NCBI RefSeq assembly: GCF_002999335.1
Contig: NW_020312036.1
Location: forward strand, 930,001-994,000
Reading direction: 5' to 3'
DNA from: Cyclospora cayetanensis
Lineage: Eukaryota > Apicomplexa > Conoidasida > Eucoccidiorida > Eimeriidae
Length of the DNA stretch: 64,000 bases
The translations under genes and the position numbers were made by a program. This document shows, in pieces, positions 25,801 through 36,535 of this stretch. Under the pieces are notes generated by a model. It made no database searches. It had not been told where the DNA came from and saw nothing but the letters and a program-made list of their open reading frames with translations. Numbering within the stretch: position 1 is the first letter of the stretch; every line of letters begins with the position of its first letter.

Positions 25801-27152
25801 GATGACGCCCACATCCTTGCGATTGGCGCCTTTGCCGTGCTTCCGGTCGTAACACTGTCGATACACTTCGCGAGACCACACCGGAGGGATGCGGATCCTA
25901 ACGATGCAGATGGTCGCTTTGTGCGAGGCTAACGCGGGGTGTGCTCAGCTCAAATCTCGGGGTGCACATAGGTATACAATCGGTTTCAAACGCGAGAAGT
26001 GTGGCCGCGTCTTCCTTCCTCGTGTCGGTGCAGAGGTCTTGATGGCTGCGCTGCGTTCATTGCCTGGCGTCTCGGCATGTTTGTGCCTGTGTGTGTGTGT
26101 GTTTATGTGTGCATGTGCATGTGTGTCGTTTTTTGAGCGGAAATATCTGCTGACGGTACTGGTAGCCTCTTTTTGTCTACTGTGCTGCTTTTATCTCTGC
26201 TGCCGCTGCTTTGGCCAACACTACCATAACTACTACTACTACTACTACTACCGCAAGGCCCCTGCTGTTGCGTGGGGTGCTGCCGTCGGTCCGGCTTGTT
26301 ACACTCCGACTCCTCACATGAGCCTTCATCGCGTCGCTTCACCACTGCACGTATCGAGGCTGCATGGCATCTGCATTTCTTCTTCCTCCTGGCTCTAGGC
26401 AAAGGAGCGGCGGCCTACTGGGTTGCTGAAAATACTGCGTGGTTGTCTGTCTCCGATAGGGACGGGAGGGATATGTGTTTCTCCCGAGGCACCTCGTATT
26501 GCTTCGCTCGTGTCACAGGGCCAGTACAGCTATTATTCTACTCAAATGGAAACTGCGCAAATCTGCACTCTGGGTGTCACACGAAGCGCCTCCCGACACA
26601 TGCGAGCCACCAAAGGGCCTCCCTTCCCCCTTTCTTGCTGTATTTTGGTGCTGCGCGCCCGTATATGGTGGAGCTGTCCTGCCGCGGCAGATGCATCATC
26701 CGAGAAGGAGGCCACCAGCAAATCTTCTTCCCTGTTGTTGTCGCTTGCTGCCGTGATACACCGCATCCACTATTACACAGCCTTGAGGGTCAACACCGGC
26801 GGCGTCAGGAGACACCCATACATACTTCCACACACACATACACATCCGTATACATATGTACTTACACATCTGCACACGTGCATTTACTGCATATGTGTGT
26901 GTGCCTTGTCGAGGAGGAAGGATTTAGGCAGCCTTTTTTTATGTTCTTCGCACGTGGATGCCCCCTTTTGTGTGGTGTGATGTGTTTTTTGCACCGATGC
27001 ATCCGGATAGTGTGTAGGACTCCCTCTTTGCGCACATGCTGCGCTGCCCGGCCCTCTCCTGCATTGGATATTCTGTCCCTTGTTTGTTTTGCAGGAGCAT
27101 GCGAGGCGATTATGATGAGAGGCGAAGGTATGAAGATGATCGCTACCGTTGA
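20172..27152 (+). CDS. RNA-binding protein with RS N-terminus, four KH-like domains and RGG/RS tail, 9 exons
   Basis: Likely nuclear RNA-binding protein. Exons: 20172-20374, 20741-20877, 21265-21473, 21895-22043, 22453-22610, 23100-23274, 23806-24039, 24461-24790 and 27095-27152; phases agree and give about 550 residues. The N-terminal 85 residues are Arg/Ser-rich. Four KH-like modules follow, each with a GxxG loop: GAGGRTKRKLS, VTGRKGAGLRSVEEE, GGQRGSTRKKLARASG and VTGSKGSNLRRVEEETG. Modules 2 and 4 each end in a basic helix with an ARR motif. Exon 8 encodes a Gly/Tyr/Arg-rich region with RGG and RS motifs (GGGGGRYRSPSPRRGDYGSY and similar). The last exon adds a short Arg/Asp/Tyr tail. The final intron of 2.3 kb is much longer than the others, so exon 9 is less certain: reading through exon 8 stops at TAG 24792-24794. 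The paralogous KH architecture recalls alveolate splicing-associated KH proteins, but I cannot name an orthologue. Confidence 0.8.
21151..21186. repeat. Near-perfect palindrome built from TGCATGCA
   Basis: Two 16-base inverted arms separated by 4 bases, inside intron 2 of the KH gene. The arms contain three copies of the octamer TGCATGCA (starting at 21157, 21169 and 21173). It could form a hairpin or be a clustered ApiAP2-type binding site. See the separate finding. Confidence 0.7.
22836..22884. repeat. (TA)n microsatellite
   Basis: About 24 uninterrupted TA units within intron 5 of the KH gene; likely length-polymorphic. Confidence 0.9.
23576..23706. repeat. TG/TCTG-rich tract
   Basis: G/T-rich simple repeat with TG and TCTG units in intron 6 of the KH gene. 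Apparent ORFs across it are low-complexity artefacts. Confidence 0.85.
24858..25012 (+). repeat. Purine-only GA/AAAG tract
   Basis: About 150 bases almost entirely A and G on the plus strand, with a loose repeat of GGGAAAAAGATAGAGAG type. It starts about 70 bases after the exon 8 donor of the KH gene, in its unusually long last intron. Confidence 0.85.
26231..26251 (+). repeat. (TAC)7 trinucleotide run
   Basis: Seven TAC units in the last intron of the KH gene. On the plus strand one frame reads as a seven-Tyr run after YHN, so an unmodelled exon cannot be excluded. Confidence 0.7.
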
Positions 27153-28277
27153 GCGCCTAATCCTGTGATCTGCGGCCGTCGCGCTGCTGGCGGGAGAAGG
27201 GGGCAGCTGCACGAGGGGCAGGAGCTCCCTTGCGGCTGGCTGCGTACTAGGCACATCCCCGTATGCACCGTGCCGTGCCGCAGACATACACATGCACACA
27301 CATACGTCCGACGGAGACGCTTGCGTATTGTTAAAATCACGTGATTGGATTAATGACTGCTGGTTGCTATAGAGCGCGCCTTATCATGGCACTTCCTCTC
27401 TAGATGCCCGGGGGAAGACAAAAGGAATGCGGGTAGTGATGACCCCTTTAGTGGCCCCATAAGTGGCGGCGCCTGCCGCCGCCGTGCAGTCTGCGGGGTT
27501 TTAGCCTTGTAATCGGGGCTGTACCGGAAAGGATGAGGCGTGGGAGACGGGATATTTATATGTATATATCTATGTATATATATGTATCCACACGGGGTGG
27601 GGGTTAATGTTTTCACACAGCAACTGGTATGCGGGGAGCAGTTTGCCTTTGATTAAGCGGAAGGGGAAGGGGCAGTCCAGTGCGGCTGTCTGCCCCCCCA
27701 TTGGGTCTTCCACGAAACTCTGCCTTTTAGCCGGATTAATAATGATCCTGAGAGTAGGTAGCCTAAATCCCAAAGGGGGCTGTGCCGTGCCCTGTTCGGG
27801 CGGTCGGTGTTGGCAGACACGTCAAGCGAGGAGTTGTGCGCTGTTTAGGGTTGTCTTTTAGGGGAGGTGTGTGTGTGTGCGTGCCCTCTGCGTCTAAACC
27901 CGAGCCTCCCGAGTGTGCAGAGTGCCGTAGTATTATACCTCGCAAAGTGTGGGTGTGTCTGTTTTGTTCACCGAGGGAGACGCTGTGCGTGGCAAAACAG
28001 CCCGCGCTGGCGGGTCTCAAATAAGTCCTATGTGTTGGGGCAAGCCTACAGTGCATCATGCCGACTAGGCATCTTTGCAGGCTCTGGCGAGGCCGTGCAT
28101 TCAGAGCATTGTAGAGAGGGGTGGTTGGGGTGGGGAGGTCCTTCTAGTGCGCTCTAGGAGTGTACCGTGGCGGCTTGCTTGCGGCTGCTACCAGCATACA
28201 CCGCAAGGGCGCACGATCACAGTTAGTCTCCCCACAGACCGACGGGATTCAGGCAGGCAATCGCCTAGCCGCTTTTT
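27153..28277. other. Convergent spacer KH gene / LPD
   Basis: About 1.1 kb between two convergent stops. It contains a short TATA/TATG-rich patch near 27550-27585 and GC-rich sequence with only short ORFs. No gene is supported. Confidence 0.5.
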
Positions 28278-29045
28278 CTAGTGTGAAAGGAGGCCTACTG
28301 CTTGCTTCCATGCGGCCTCCACTGTCTCACTGAGCGTGGGGTGCGTGTGCGTGATCTGAGCTAGCCGGTCGACAGGCGTCTGCGTAGCCATTGCATTGGC
28401 GCATTGCTGCATGAGGTCTCCTGCGTGAGGCCCAATCATGTGGCAGCCCAACACCTGCCCCGAATCCTTACGCCACAAAACCTTCATGAGGCCTTCGGCC
28501 TCTCCTTCAGCTACTGCCTTAGAGTTCGCCCTAAAGTTGGCTGTGCTCACTCCAACCTCAAAGCCCTGCTTCTCCCCGAGAGCGCGTGCCTCTGGCTCAG
28601 TGTAGCCTGCAGAGGCGAATACACACAAATAAACATACATATATACATACCCACATGCACACACATCCACAGATACACACACAAGCATACATATACCCAC
28701 ACAAACGTACATGTGTAGAGACACACATACAGCCACAGACACACGTACGTCCACAAACATGCACCTGCATAAATACTCAAGGCGTCCAAGAGAGGGAGAG
28801 GCAACTCTGCAGCATTCATGCCTAAACCCGAGCGAGCCAAGCCCCTTGAAACCCTCCCTTTGTTGTTCTGCTTGCCCATGAAAAAAGGTAGTGTTTGTAC
28901 AGGCTTGGGAGGTGTGCAAGTGAGCAGTGACGACGTTCGAAAAGGAAGGCGGGCGGGTTTGTAAGGCTCTCGAAGCAAATAATGGATTACTACTAGCTTC
29001 TCTTCGTGTATATATATGCATGTGTACTTGTGTGTGTACATGTAT

Positions 29046-29083
<38 letters not shown>

Positions 29084-29681
29084 GGCTGCTCGTACCGACA
29101 AAGGCGATCTCGGGGTTGGTAAAACAGGCAGCCGGAATGAGGCGGGAGTTGAAGGGCCGATTTCTTCCGGCGATCGCTTCAACTGCGGTGACGGCCTGAG
29201 CAGAGGCGGCATGCGCGAGTTGCAAAAGTCCGTTGGCATCTCCAATACAGTAGAGTCCATCTATCGCCTCCGCGTCGTCTCCAAGAGCACTGCCTCCTGC
29301 TTCTGCGCTCGGCTGAGAGGATGCGCCAGCTGCCCCCCCGGCAGGAGACCCCTTCAACACCCGCATGCACGCGTCTACGGGCACGAAGCCTCCGCGCTTC
29401 AAAGTAACACCAAGCGCCTCAAGGCCAAGATTCTGAGACAAAAAAGACCGCAAGAAGCTCCTTCCCATGTCTTCAGTTTCCTGGGGGCCTTACAGCACCA
29501 TTTGGAGCGCTTCGGCTTGTCTCCCCTCAAGCAAACACGCGCCGTCCGACACAACTCCTAGAACCGGCGAGAAGGCAGCAGCGACAGAGGTATGGTCAGT
29601 GCATTAACAGCGCTTCGGCAGAGGGGTTCGTACACATATATATACATACATACATATACATACACATACATATACATACAT

Positions 29682-29715
<34 letters not shown>

Positions 29716-30780
29716 TGATGTACATACGTTGGTATGCATATGTATACCTATATGCATGTCTGTATGTATGCATGCATATGTGTGTATCCACGTATGTGGG
29801 TGCCTCTGCTGTCAAGGCGCTTTGGAGAAAAAGTGGCCTATGCCGGCTGGCTCGAAAGGGTCACATGTGTGTGCATCGTACCTGTGTGGCTGGTCTGCGT
29901 CCTGTAGCCACTAGACAGGCATCTGGGAAGAGGATGCCTTTGGGTTCTCCGGATTTAGCGTCAGTGAGTTTGACCTGCAGCGGCGATGCAGGAGTGGCGC
30001 CGCTGGTGGAGAGGGGCTGAGTGCGCGTGACAGAGGCAGCGAGAGTGTTGGTGAGCAGCTTGATCGGCATCTCGGGGTTTTTCTGCAGCAGGAGGCGTTC
30101 CGCTGCCTGCGCGATTGTTGGATCAACTCCCGGAAGGAGCCGATCCCCCGCCTCTATGAGGGTGACCTCTGCCCCCATGGCTGAGAAGACTTCTGCGAAC
30201 TCCAGTCCGATATACCCAGCTCCAATGATGGTGATGTACGACGGCATCAAGGGCAAGCCGACGGCCGTATCGCTGGTCATGATCTGGTGCCGCTGCTCTC
30301 CCTCCTCCGAAGCCTCCGCAGCGCCTCCCTGAGAGGGCTGGCTTTGAGCTAGATCGATTCCGGGAGGCACAAACGGCACGGAACCTGGAGCGAGAATTAT
30401 ATTTTTTGCCCTCAGCATCGTTGGAGTGCTCGGTGGAGAGGTCGGTGTTGGATGCAATCGCAGTACACCAGGCCCATCAACGTATGCCATCGCATCCAAT
30501 ACTGGAATCTTGTGCGCGGCTAAAGAGCCTACCAGACCGCTTCGCACCTGTGCAAACACACCGCGTCAGGCGGCAGCCGCAGGTGTGTCTTACTTTTACG
30601 GGTGCTCGATCGACAAAGACGCATCCTCCTGACACAGGAGGGAGAGGGGAGAAGGAAAGGGCAAGGAAGCGTGTATTTGTTTGAGGCTGCAAAACGCTCA
30701 AGCGAAAAAGCCTCCCCGCCGCGCTGCAACACTAATCCCGCGCAAAAGCCGGCTGCTACCTAGGCTGCGGAGCAAGATAG

Positions 30781-30813
<33 letters not shown>

Positions 30814-31577
30814 CTGTGTGTGTGTCTGTGTGTGTTTAGAGTCCTCCAGAAAACTAACAAACACCAAGCCTCAAAGAGAGAAAGAAGGCGAACTCGCAAA
30901 CTGTCTTTGAGTGTGGCCCTCCCAACCCTTTTGCGTAAAAGTGCTGCTTATTTTGTATGACTGAATGCTACTGGCATCCCTCGACCCCCTTCCTTTCCCC
31001 CTTAAATCGAAAATAATCCCCGCAGTGAAAAAAGCCTTACCTTCGAGGCAATTCCGAGCGCATACTTCCCGGCCGTTCTCGGGTTGAGCCGCACGCTTCC
31101 CTCAGGCACTTCAATGCCCATCTCTTGCAGCAGCTTTTTGTGCTGCAGCATGCGCACACGACGAGCCGCCGCGAGGAGGGCTTTGCTGGGGATGCAGCCA
31201 CGATTTACACAGGTGCCTCCTGCATCGCCTCCGCTTACTGCAGCCACTCGCAAGCCGAGAGCCTTCGCATGCAGACACGCCGCGTGACCTCCGACCCCCA
31301 ACCCCACCACTGCGACATCGTACGGCTCATCTGAAGACGCAGAAGAAGGCGGTATTGCTGCCGCCGCAAGGGAAGCCGCTCCTGCCCGCTTCCTCTGGTA
31401 GGCGGCCACATGAGGCTTGTGCCGCGTCTCTGCTTGAGCCCGTTCCAGGGGAACGGCGGCGAGGAGCGAGGAGCCTCCAGAGACGTGCGAAACGCTTGAA
31501 GGCTGCCGTATGAAGGCTGCGGCTGGGGTAGCAAGGAGCTGCAAGCCAAGCCAGATGGCACACAGGAGACGCGGCAT
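28278..31577 (-). CDS. LPD: Apicoplast-type dihydrolipoamide dehydrogenase (PDH E3), 4 exons
   Basis: FAD enzyme that re-oxidises lipoamide for the pyruvate dehydrogenase complex, which in apicomplexans supplies acetyl-CoA for fatty-acid synthesis in the apicoplast. Exons on the minus strand: 31577-31041, 30547-29882, 29432-29096 and 28606-28278; phases agree, about 622 residues. The start MPRLLCAIWLGLQLL gives a clean signal peptide; an in-frame Met 18 codons upstream (31631) is possible. A basic, Ser/Ala-rich transit peptide runs to about residue 82. Motifs: FAD loop GLGVGG (92-97, plastid-type), redox pair CVNRGC (Cys123/Cys128), NAD loop GAGYIG (about 288-293), ATGRRP, the second FAD motif GLYCIGDANG, and the C-terminal HPTLSE with active His/Glu (about 602/607). 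Two low-complexity inserts rich in Ala, Gly and Ser interrupt surface loops. Introns 1-3 carry TA/TG repeats. Confidence 0.92.
29048..29080. repeat. (TA)n microsatellite
   Basis: About 15 TA units in LPD intron 3, only some 15 bases from the exon 3 splice donor. Confidence 0.9.
29634..29780. repeat. TATA/CATA-rich microsatellite cluster
   Basis: Stacked TATA, CATA and TATG units, including a perfect (TA)n run near 29691-29715, in LPD intron 2. Confidence 0.85.
30779..30836. repeat. (TA)n(TG)n compound microsatellite
   Basis: TA units followed by TG units with TCTG interruptions, in LPD intron 1. Confidence 0.85.
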
Positions 31578-31631
31578 TTGCCGGCGACACGGTGCACTCG
31601 CTGGACGCTCGTGGAAGCCCTTTGTATCCAT

Positions 31632-32912
31632 TGGCTAAAACCAAGCGATAGACGCGGGAGGGGTGTAGAAAGCCTTTTTCGCAGAAACAAGGAGGGGTTC
31701 CGATTTCCCCGGAGCAGCACACAACGGAGGCGCTCCTATTCAAGGAAGCTGTGTGGCACTCTGAAGAATTTGCCTTGTAAGGAAGGAGGTCTCGCTGCTC
31801 GTGTCTTTAGGCCGCTCAACACCTGTGGAGGCGACTCCGTTGCCGCTACCTCCTTCTCCTCCTGAGGGAGCTCCCCCCGCGCAGACAACTTCCTGCTCCG
31901 GCGAAACTGTGTTTGCCTCTAGAGACATCAAGAAAAAGCATCAGAATAAAGGAGGCGCACGCAAACGCGGCCGAGCGGATGTGCGCTGCGTTTCTAGAGG
32001 AGTCTCTCTTCCAGCGACAGCACGAGAGGGAGGCGCTGCCGCTGCGTGCAGCAGACGTGTAAGCTGGGAAAAAGGCCAACAACACTCGCCGATTTCAAGC
32101 TCTTAAACACGGATGACTGCCAACACACACACCTAGCAAGGCAGATGCTGAAGGAAAGGCGAAAAAAGAACCGGCAACGCTCCTCTCCGAGACACGTAGC
32201 AGCAGCAGCTCGAGCAGAGAAGCCTTAGGTCTTGTCGCTATCTTGAAGCGCATGCACAACAGCCCTGCTAGCAGACTCGGTGGCTTCGCTGCAAATCGTT
32301 TCGCTGGAGCCTTAAAGACTGTGGTGTGTTTCTCTCCGTTAAGACACAAGAAAACACGGAGCATCATCGCCACATATCTATCCTTGTGGTACAGTGCATC
32401 CCGTCCCTCCAATCGGGGCCTGAACAAACCCGCATGCAAACAACGGAATTTCCCCAAGGCGTTCTTTGCCGCTTCTCCGTCATTAGAAAGAGCTTTTGCT
32501 GCTCTCGCACTCAGGAAGACTCTTAGAAAACCTCCCTCTGCATAGCCTGCCGGGCTGTCCAGAGAGACACCTCCGCGAGGCAGACTGCTCTCAACTCCTG
32601 AAAGGCAGAGTGCCGCAGCGAGCGAGCAAGCCAGAGCTTGAATTAGACACTTATATTTTCTCCAACGAAATAGGATGCGCAAAAGCTTGCTCCCCTGAAG
32701 CAGCTGCGGGTCTGTCCGAGCAATTGCCGGGAAGGGAGAAAAAAGAGAGCGGCGAAGGCGAGGAGATGATACAATCTATCAACGGTGGAAGGGGGTCCTT
32801 ATCCTTCTTTCTTAGACTTGCAAACACCTCTTGAGCTGCCGCTGTATTCGCTGTCTACTCGGTATCTTCTCCCTGCGTGCCTTCTTGCCCCTTGGTCCCG
32901 AAGCCAGACGAA
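31632..32912. other. Divergent spacer LPD/PPIL2
   Basis: About 1.3 kb between two divergent start regions; promoters of both genes are expected here. A minus-strand frame open from 32682 to 32095 has a hydrophobic N-terminal part but no ATG, so I do not call it a gene. Confidence 0.5.
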
Positions 32913-35900
32913 ATGCCGAAGCACAAGCATCACCGCGATCGGCTGTATCTGCTGCAAAGCGAGTATAGTGCAGAGTGGGGTGGCTTTAAGAAGAAGAATC
33001 TTCATCTTCCATTCAAGTCGCTCCCCTTTGATTGTTGGTCCGTCATGCGTCTTTCCCCCTTCCCGGTTCCTGTGTTTGCCGTGCTGCCTACAGATAGGTA
33101 TTTACGTTTATCACTATATATTTATATATGTACATCTATGTATATATATTCACGTATCCTATGTCTTTCAGTCTGTCCGTCTCGTTCTATCTCTCTCTTT
33201 GTCTCTTCCACATCCATCTGTTCTGTATGCTGCTTGTCCACTTTGGATTTGGGGGGGAGGAGAAGGGAAAAGAGGAGACAGCATTTCTGCTCGTTCCTCC
33301 TCACACGCCTGGCTGCCCTGTTGCGTTTGGTTCGGCTGCTTCCTGCAGCGGACTTTCTCTTCGCCCTTTTGAAGACGCAGTATGCACGGATTCAGGGATA
33401 GTCTTTGACGCTTCCGTGATTCTGCCTTACATTAAGAAGTATCGGCGGTGCCCTGTGACGGGGGCACCTCTCTCTGCCTCGGATCTCTACCCGCTTGTCT
33501 TCCACAAAAACGCACGAGGCGCATTTCACTGCCCTGTTACCTTTAAGGAGTTTGGACCGAACACCCATATCGTCGCTAACAAGAAGAGCGGCCACGTATA
33601 TGCCGCAGACGCGATTGAAAACTTGTGCAGGCAACCTAAGCTATGGAACGACCTTATCACCGGTAAGACAGACTGAGCGGCTGCCTTTGTCGAGATTTGT
33701 TTGCAACTGGCCCCGGCAACGCAGCGGTGCTTTTCCTCCGGGGAGTGAACATTTTTTTGCGGGAAGTGGGGAGGGGGGTGGAGGGGAACACTTTCTGCCT
33801 TCAAGCAATCTCATCTCTCTCTCTCTCTGCACCTAACAGATTTGCGTTGAGAAGGAGGGGGGCACTGGAGTGCAGCCGCATGAGAAGTGTATATCTGGAA
33901 AGCCGGCGGTTCCCCTGTCTCGTTGTGCGTCTTCCTTCGTACAGCGTCCTTTTTTGCGCATGTAAAATTGTGTAGAACATGTGGCCTGTGCGTGTGCAGG
34001 GGAGCCTTTCACCAGCGCGGATTTGGTTCACATCCAAAACCCAACAGACGCAAAGCAACGCTGCATTGAGCACTTCCACCATATTCGAGAAGGTATTACA
34101 TTGTCGGATGGCCACAAAAAATGCTCTGTAACGCGAGGCGATTCACTCGATGTGCCTAAATATATATGAATATGTATATGTAGATGTATATATGTGATGT
34201 ACATAATATATATATATATATATGTATATATAGCTACATACACATAGGTATATGTGTATGTAGATATTTATGTATATAATATGCATATATCTGTGTAAAT
34301 GCATGTCTTTCTAGGCGTGTTTATGAAAGGAATTCACAGCGATTTGGGGATTGCGTAGGAGGGACACCTTTTTTAAAAAAACAATTGTGTGGTCTATCGT
34401 TGGTGCGGATCTGCGTTGTGATGTGGGGTTAAATTAGGGCAAGATGTTTCGCGTTTGGCAGCGGCGGGGGGTGTCGCAGCCGAGGCTGGGAGCTTAAAGC
34501 CAACGGTCAAAACGTGTGAGACAATGGAAAAGGTGCTTGCGGAGGCGCATGCTCGCAAGGCGGAGGTAGAGGCTGCGCACAACCAGCTGGTTCCGAATTT
34601 GCATGCGGTGAAGGACGCGGGTGGTTTGAAAGGATCAACACCGTCGGCTACGGATGCGCAAGCAGCGGAGGGTTCTGCTACCCCCTCGTCTCAGCAAGCG
34701 CAGCCAAGCAAAGAAGCCTCGAATGAGGAGGAAGCCTCGCGGAGCGATGATGCAACTAGCGAAACTGGGAAGCACCATCTGTATACGGACCATCGCATGG
34801 CTGCGGGGTTCACGTCTACGGTTGTGGTAGGGAGGACAACGCAGGCGTATAGGCAGCTCTCTGAGCGGGAACAAATGCTGCCGATATACGCGCTCTGCAA
34901 GCAGCAAAAGATGAAGAGCTACATTCGGATGGAAACCTCTGCAGGAGCTCTCAACTTAGAGCTGTACACGCACCTCACGCCTCGCACAACTGACAGCTTC
35001 CTGCGACACTGCATCAGTGGTTACTATGAGGGCACTATCTTTCACCGCCTCATTCCCAACTTCATGATCCAGGGAGGCCGTGCAGAGCTGCGGCAGCAGC
35101 AGCGACAGCAGCAGCAGCAGCAGCAGCAGCCCTTCGTGAGCCGCAGCGGGTTCTCCAACGGACAGCCCTTCGAGGACGAAATCTTAGGACAATTAAGTCA
35201 CCAGGGTATTGGCGTTCTGGCTATGGCAAATGACGGGCGCCGTAACAAGAATGTTTCCGAATTCTATATCACCTTCAAGTCTTGCACCCACCTGGATGGC
35301 AAACACACAATCTTTGGCAGGGGTAAGCAGATGGTGCGAGGCTTGGCTACCAAGCCAAGCCTCCTGCACAGACCTGGATGCCTGCCTTCGTAGCCGCCAG
35401 ACGGCTAAGAGGGCAGCCGGCTTGTAGGATCGATGTGCACTTTTTGTTAGCCAGGGAGCAAAGGGCAGGCAGCTGGAGAGAGGTAGAATCATAGAGAAAA
35501 AGGCCTCTCGGTTGCTGTACACTGGGCAAGCGAGCACCCGGACTTGCTGGCCTCCAAAAAAGGCGAATATGTATCGTGCCATTGGTAGCATCTTCATGAA
35601 CTCGTTATCCACAGCTCCTTATTCCCACATGTCCCTTGGGCCTCTTGACAGTCGCACGGGGTGCCTCGTTGCGACTGTCATAGTTACCTTTAACATCTAG
35701 GAATCTTGGCCTTTCTTTGTCTCTCGAACTCTAAGAACCGGCCGTGGTCGTGGGGTGCAGCTCCTAGTTGAGGGCTGCTTTTTTTCGATAGAAGCGCTTC
35801 TCATTGCTGTGTGCGTCTGTCAGTTCTTCCTGCTGCTGTTGCGCCTTCAGTTGTTGGAGGTTTGGACGTGCTGCGGGCGTGGGAAGGGCTGCCGGTAGAC

Positions 35901-36535
35901 TCTCGAGATCGACCCCAACGGCCTCTGGTGATTGAAAAAATGCACATCTTCAAGAATGCCTTCGACGATGCGAAGAAGCAGATACAGCAGAAGAAGGAAA
36001 AAGAGGCTAATAAAGAAGCAGAGGCCGAAAAGGTAGGCAAATAAGCCCTCGCTGCATGCATAATAAGATATTGGTAGCCATGTGGAGAGATCGACTCTGC
36101 GCCGCTTCGCTTCTATGCACGTGTGCAACACCGGTTGTCACCGTACATCCCGCGCACATCACGTCAGGTCTCTCATCCCTGTCCACTTATTTGCTTGTCC
36201 TTCTTCAGTAGTGCTTCAGTGGGAGCATCGACTTCCGTTTATTCTTGGCTTTTTTCCCCTTCCCCTGTGTGTTTGTGATTTTACAGGAGGCGGCGCGCCC
36301 ATGGTTCAATAACAAGCATGCCCTTGATGAGACTGCGTCTCACCCAGAACGGCACTCTGAAAAAGTGGGTAAGTACATGAGGCCTCCGCATGCAGGAGCT
36401 TCAGTTGCAGCTGCTGCTGGGGGAAAGCATGCCCTCGCTGCGGAGCTTATGGGCAGCGAGACAGCGCAATACGTTACGGTGCCTAAGAAGCCAAAGGTGG
36501 CACGTAAAGGTCTCGATCTTTCATCTTGGGCATAA
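32913..36535 (+). CDS. PPIL2: PPIL2 (Cyp60)-type U-box cyclophilin, 6 exons
   Basis: Spliceosome-associated protein with an N-terminal U-box (E3 ligase-type) and a C-terminal cyclophilin prolyl isomerase domain. Exons: 32913-33037, 33349-33662, 34000-34092, 34462-35322, 35851-36032 and 36287-36535; phases agree, 607 residues. The start MPKHKHHRDRLYLLQSEY and the U-box block (LSLRPFEDAVCTDSGIVFD, then YHCP-like FHCPVTFKEF and NTHIVA) match the family. A Glu/Ala/Ser-rich insert separates the U-box from the conserved FTSTVVV patch. The cyclophilin domain (about 330-480) has FHRLIPNFMIQGG, LAMAN and LDGKHTIFGR. A polyQ loop (CAG repeats 35093-35130) is inserted directly after IQGG. The usual active-site Gln in SQFFIT is Glu here (SEFYIT). 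The protein ends GLDLSSWA, like the family's C-terminal FSSW. The exon 1 donor (GTCCGT) is weak. Confidence 0.93.
34156..34292. repeat. TATA/TATG-rich tract
   Basis: AT-rich simple repeat with a (TA)n core near 34206-34222, in PPIL2 intron 3. Confidence 0.8.

Noticed and set aside
26272..27168. 298-codon plus-strand open frame in the last KH intron
   Set aside because: It has no ATG-led protein pattern or domain, shows mixed low complexity, and no phase-consistent junctions to the KH exons except the final small exon.
28620..28770. CATA/CACA-rich stretch as a CRISPR-like array
   Set aside because: It is an irregular simple repeat in LPD intron 3 without unique spacers, and the genome is eukaryotic.
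32095..32682. Minus-strand 195-codon open frame with hydrophobic, signal-like N-terminus
   Set aside because: It begins with TTG, has no upstream ATG before a stop, no recognisable domain, and sits in the divergent promoter of LPD/PPIL2.
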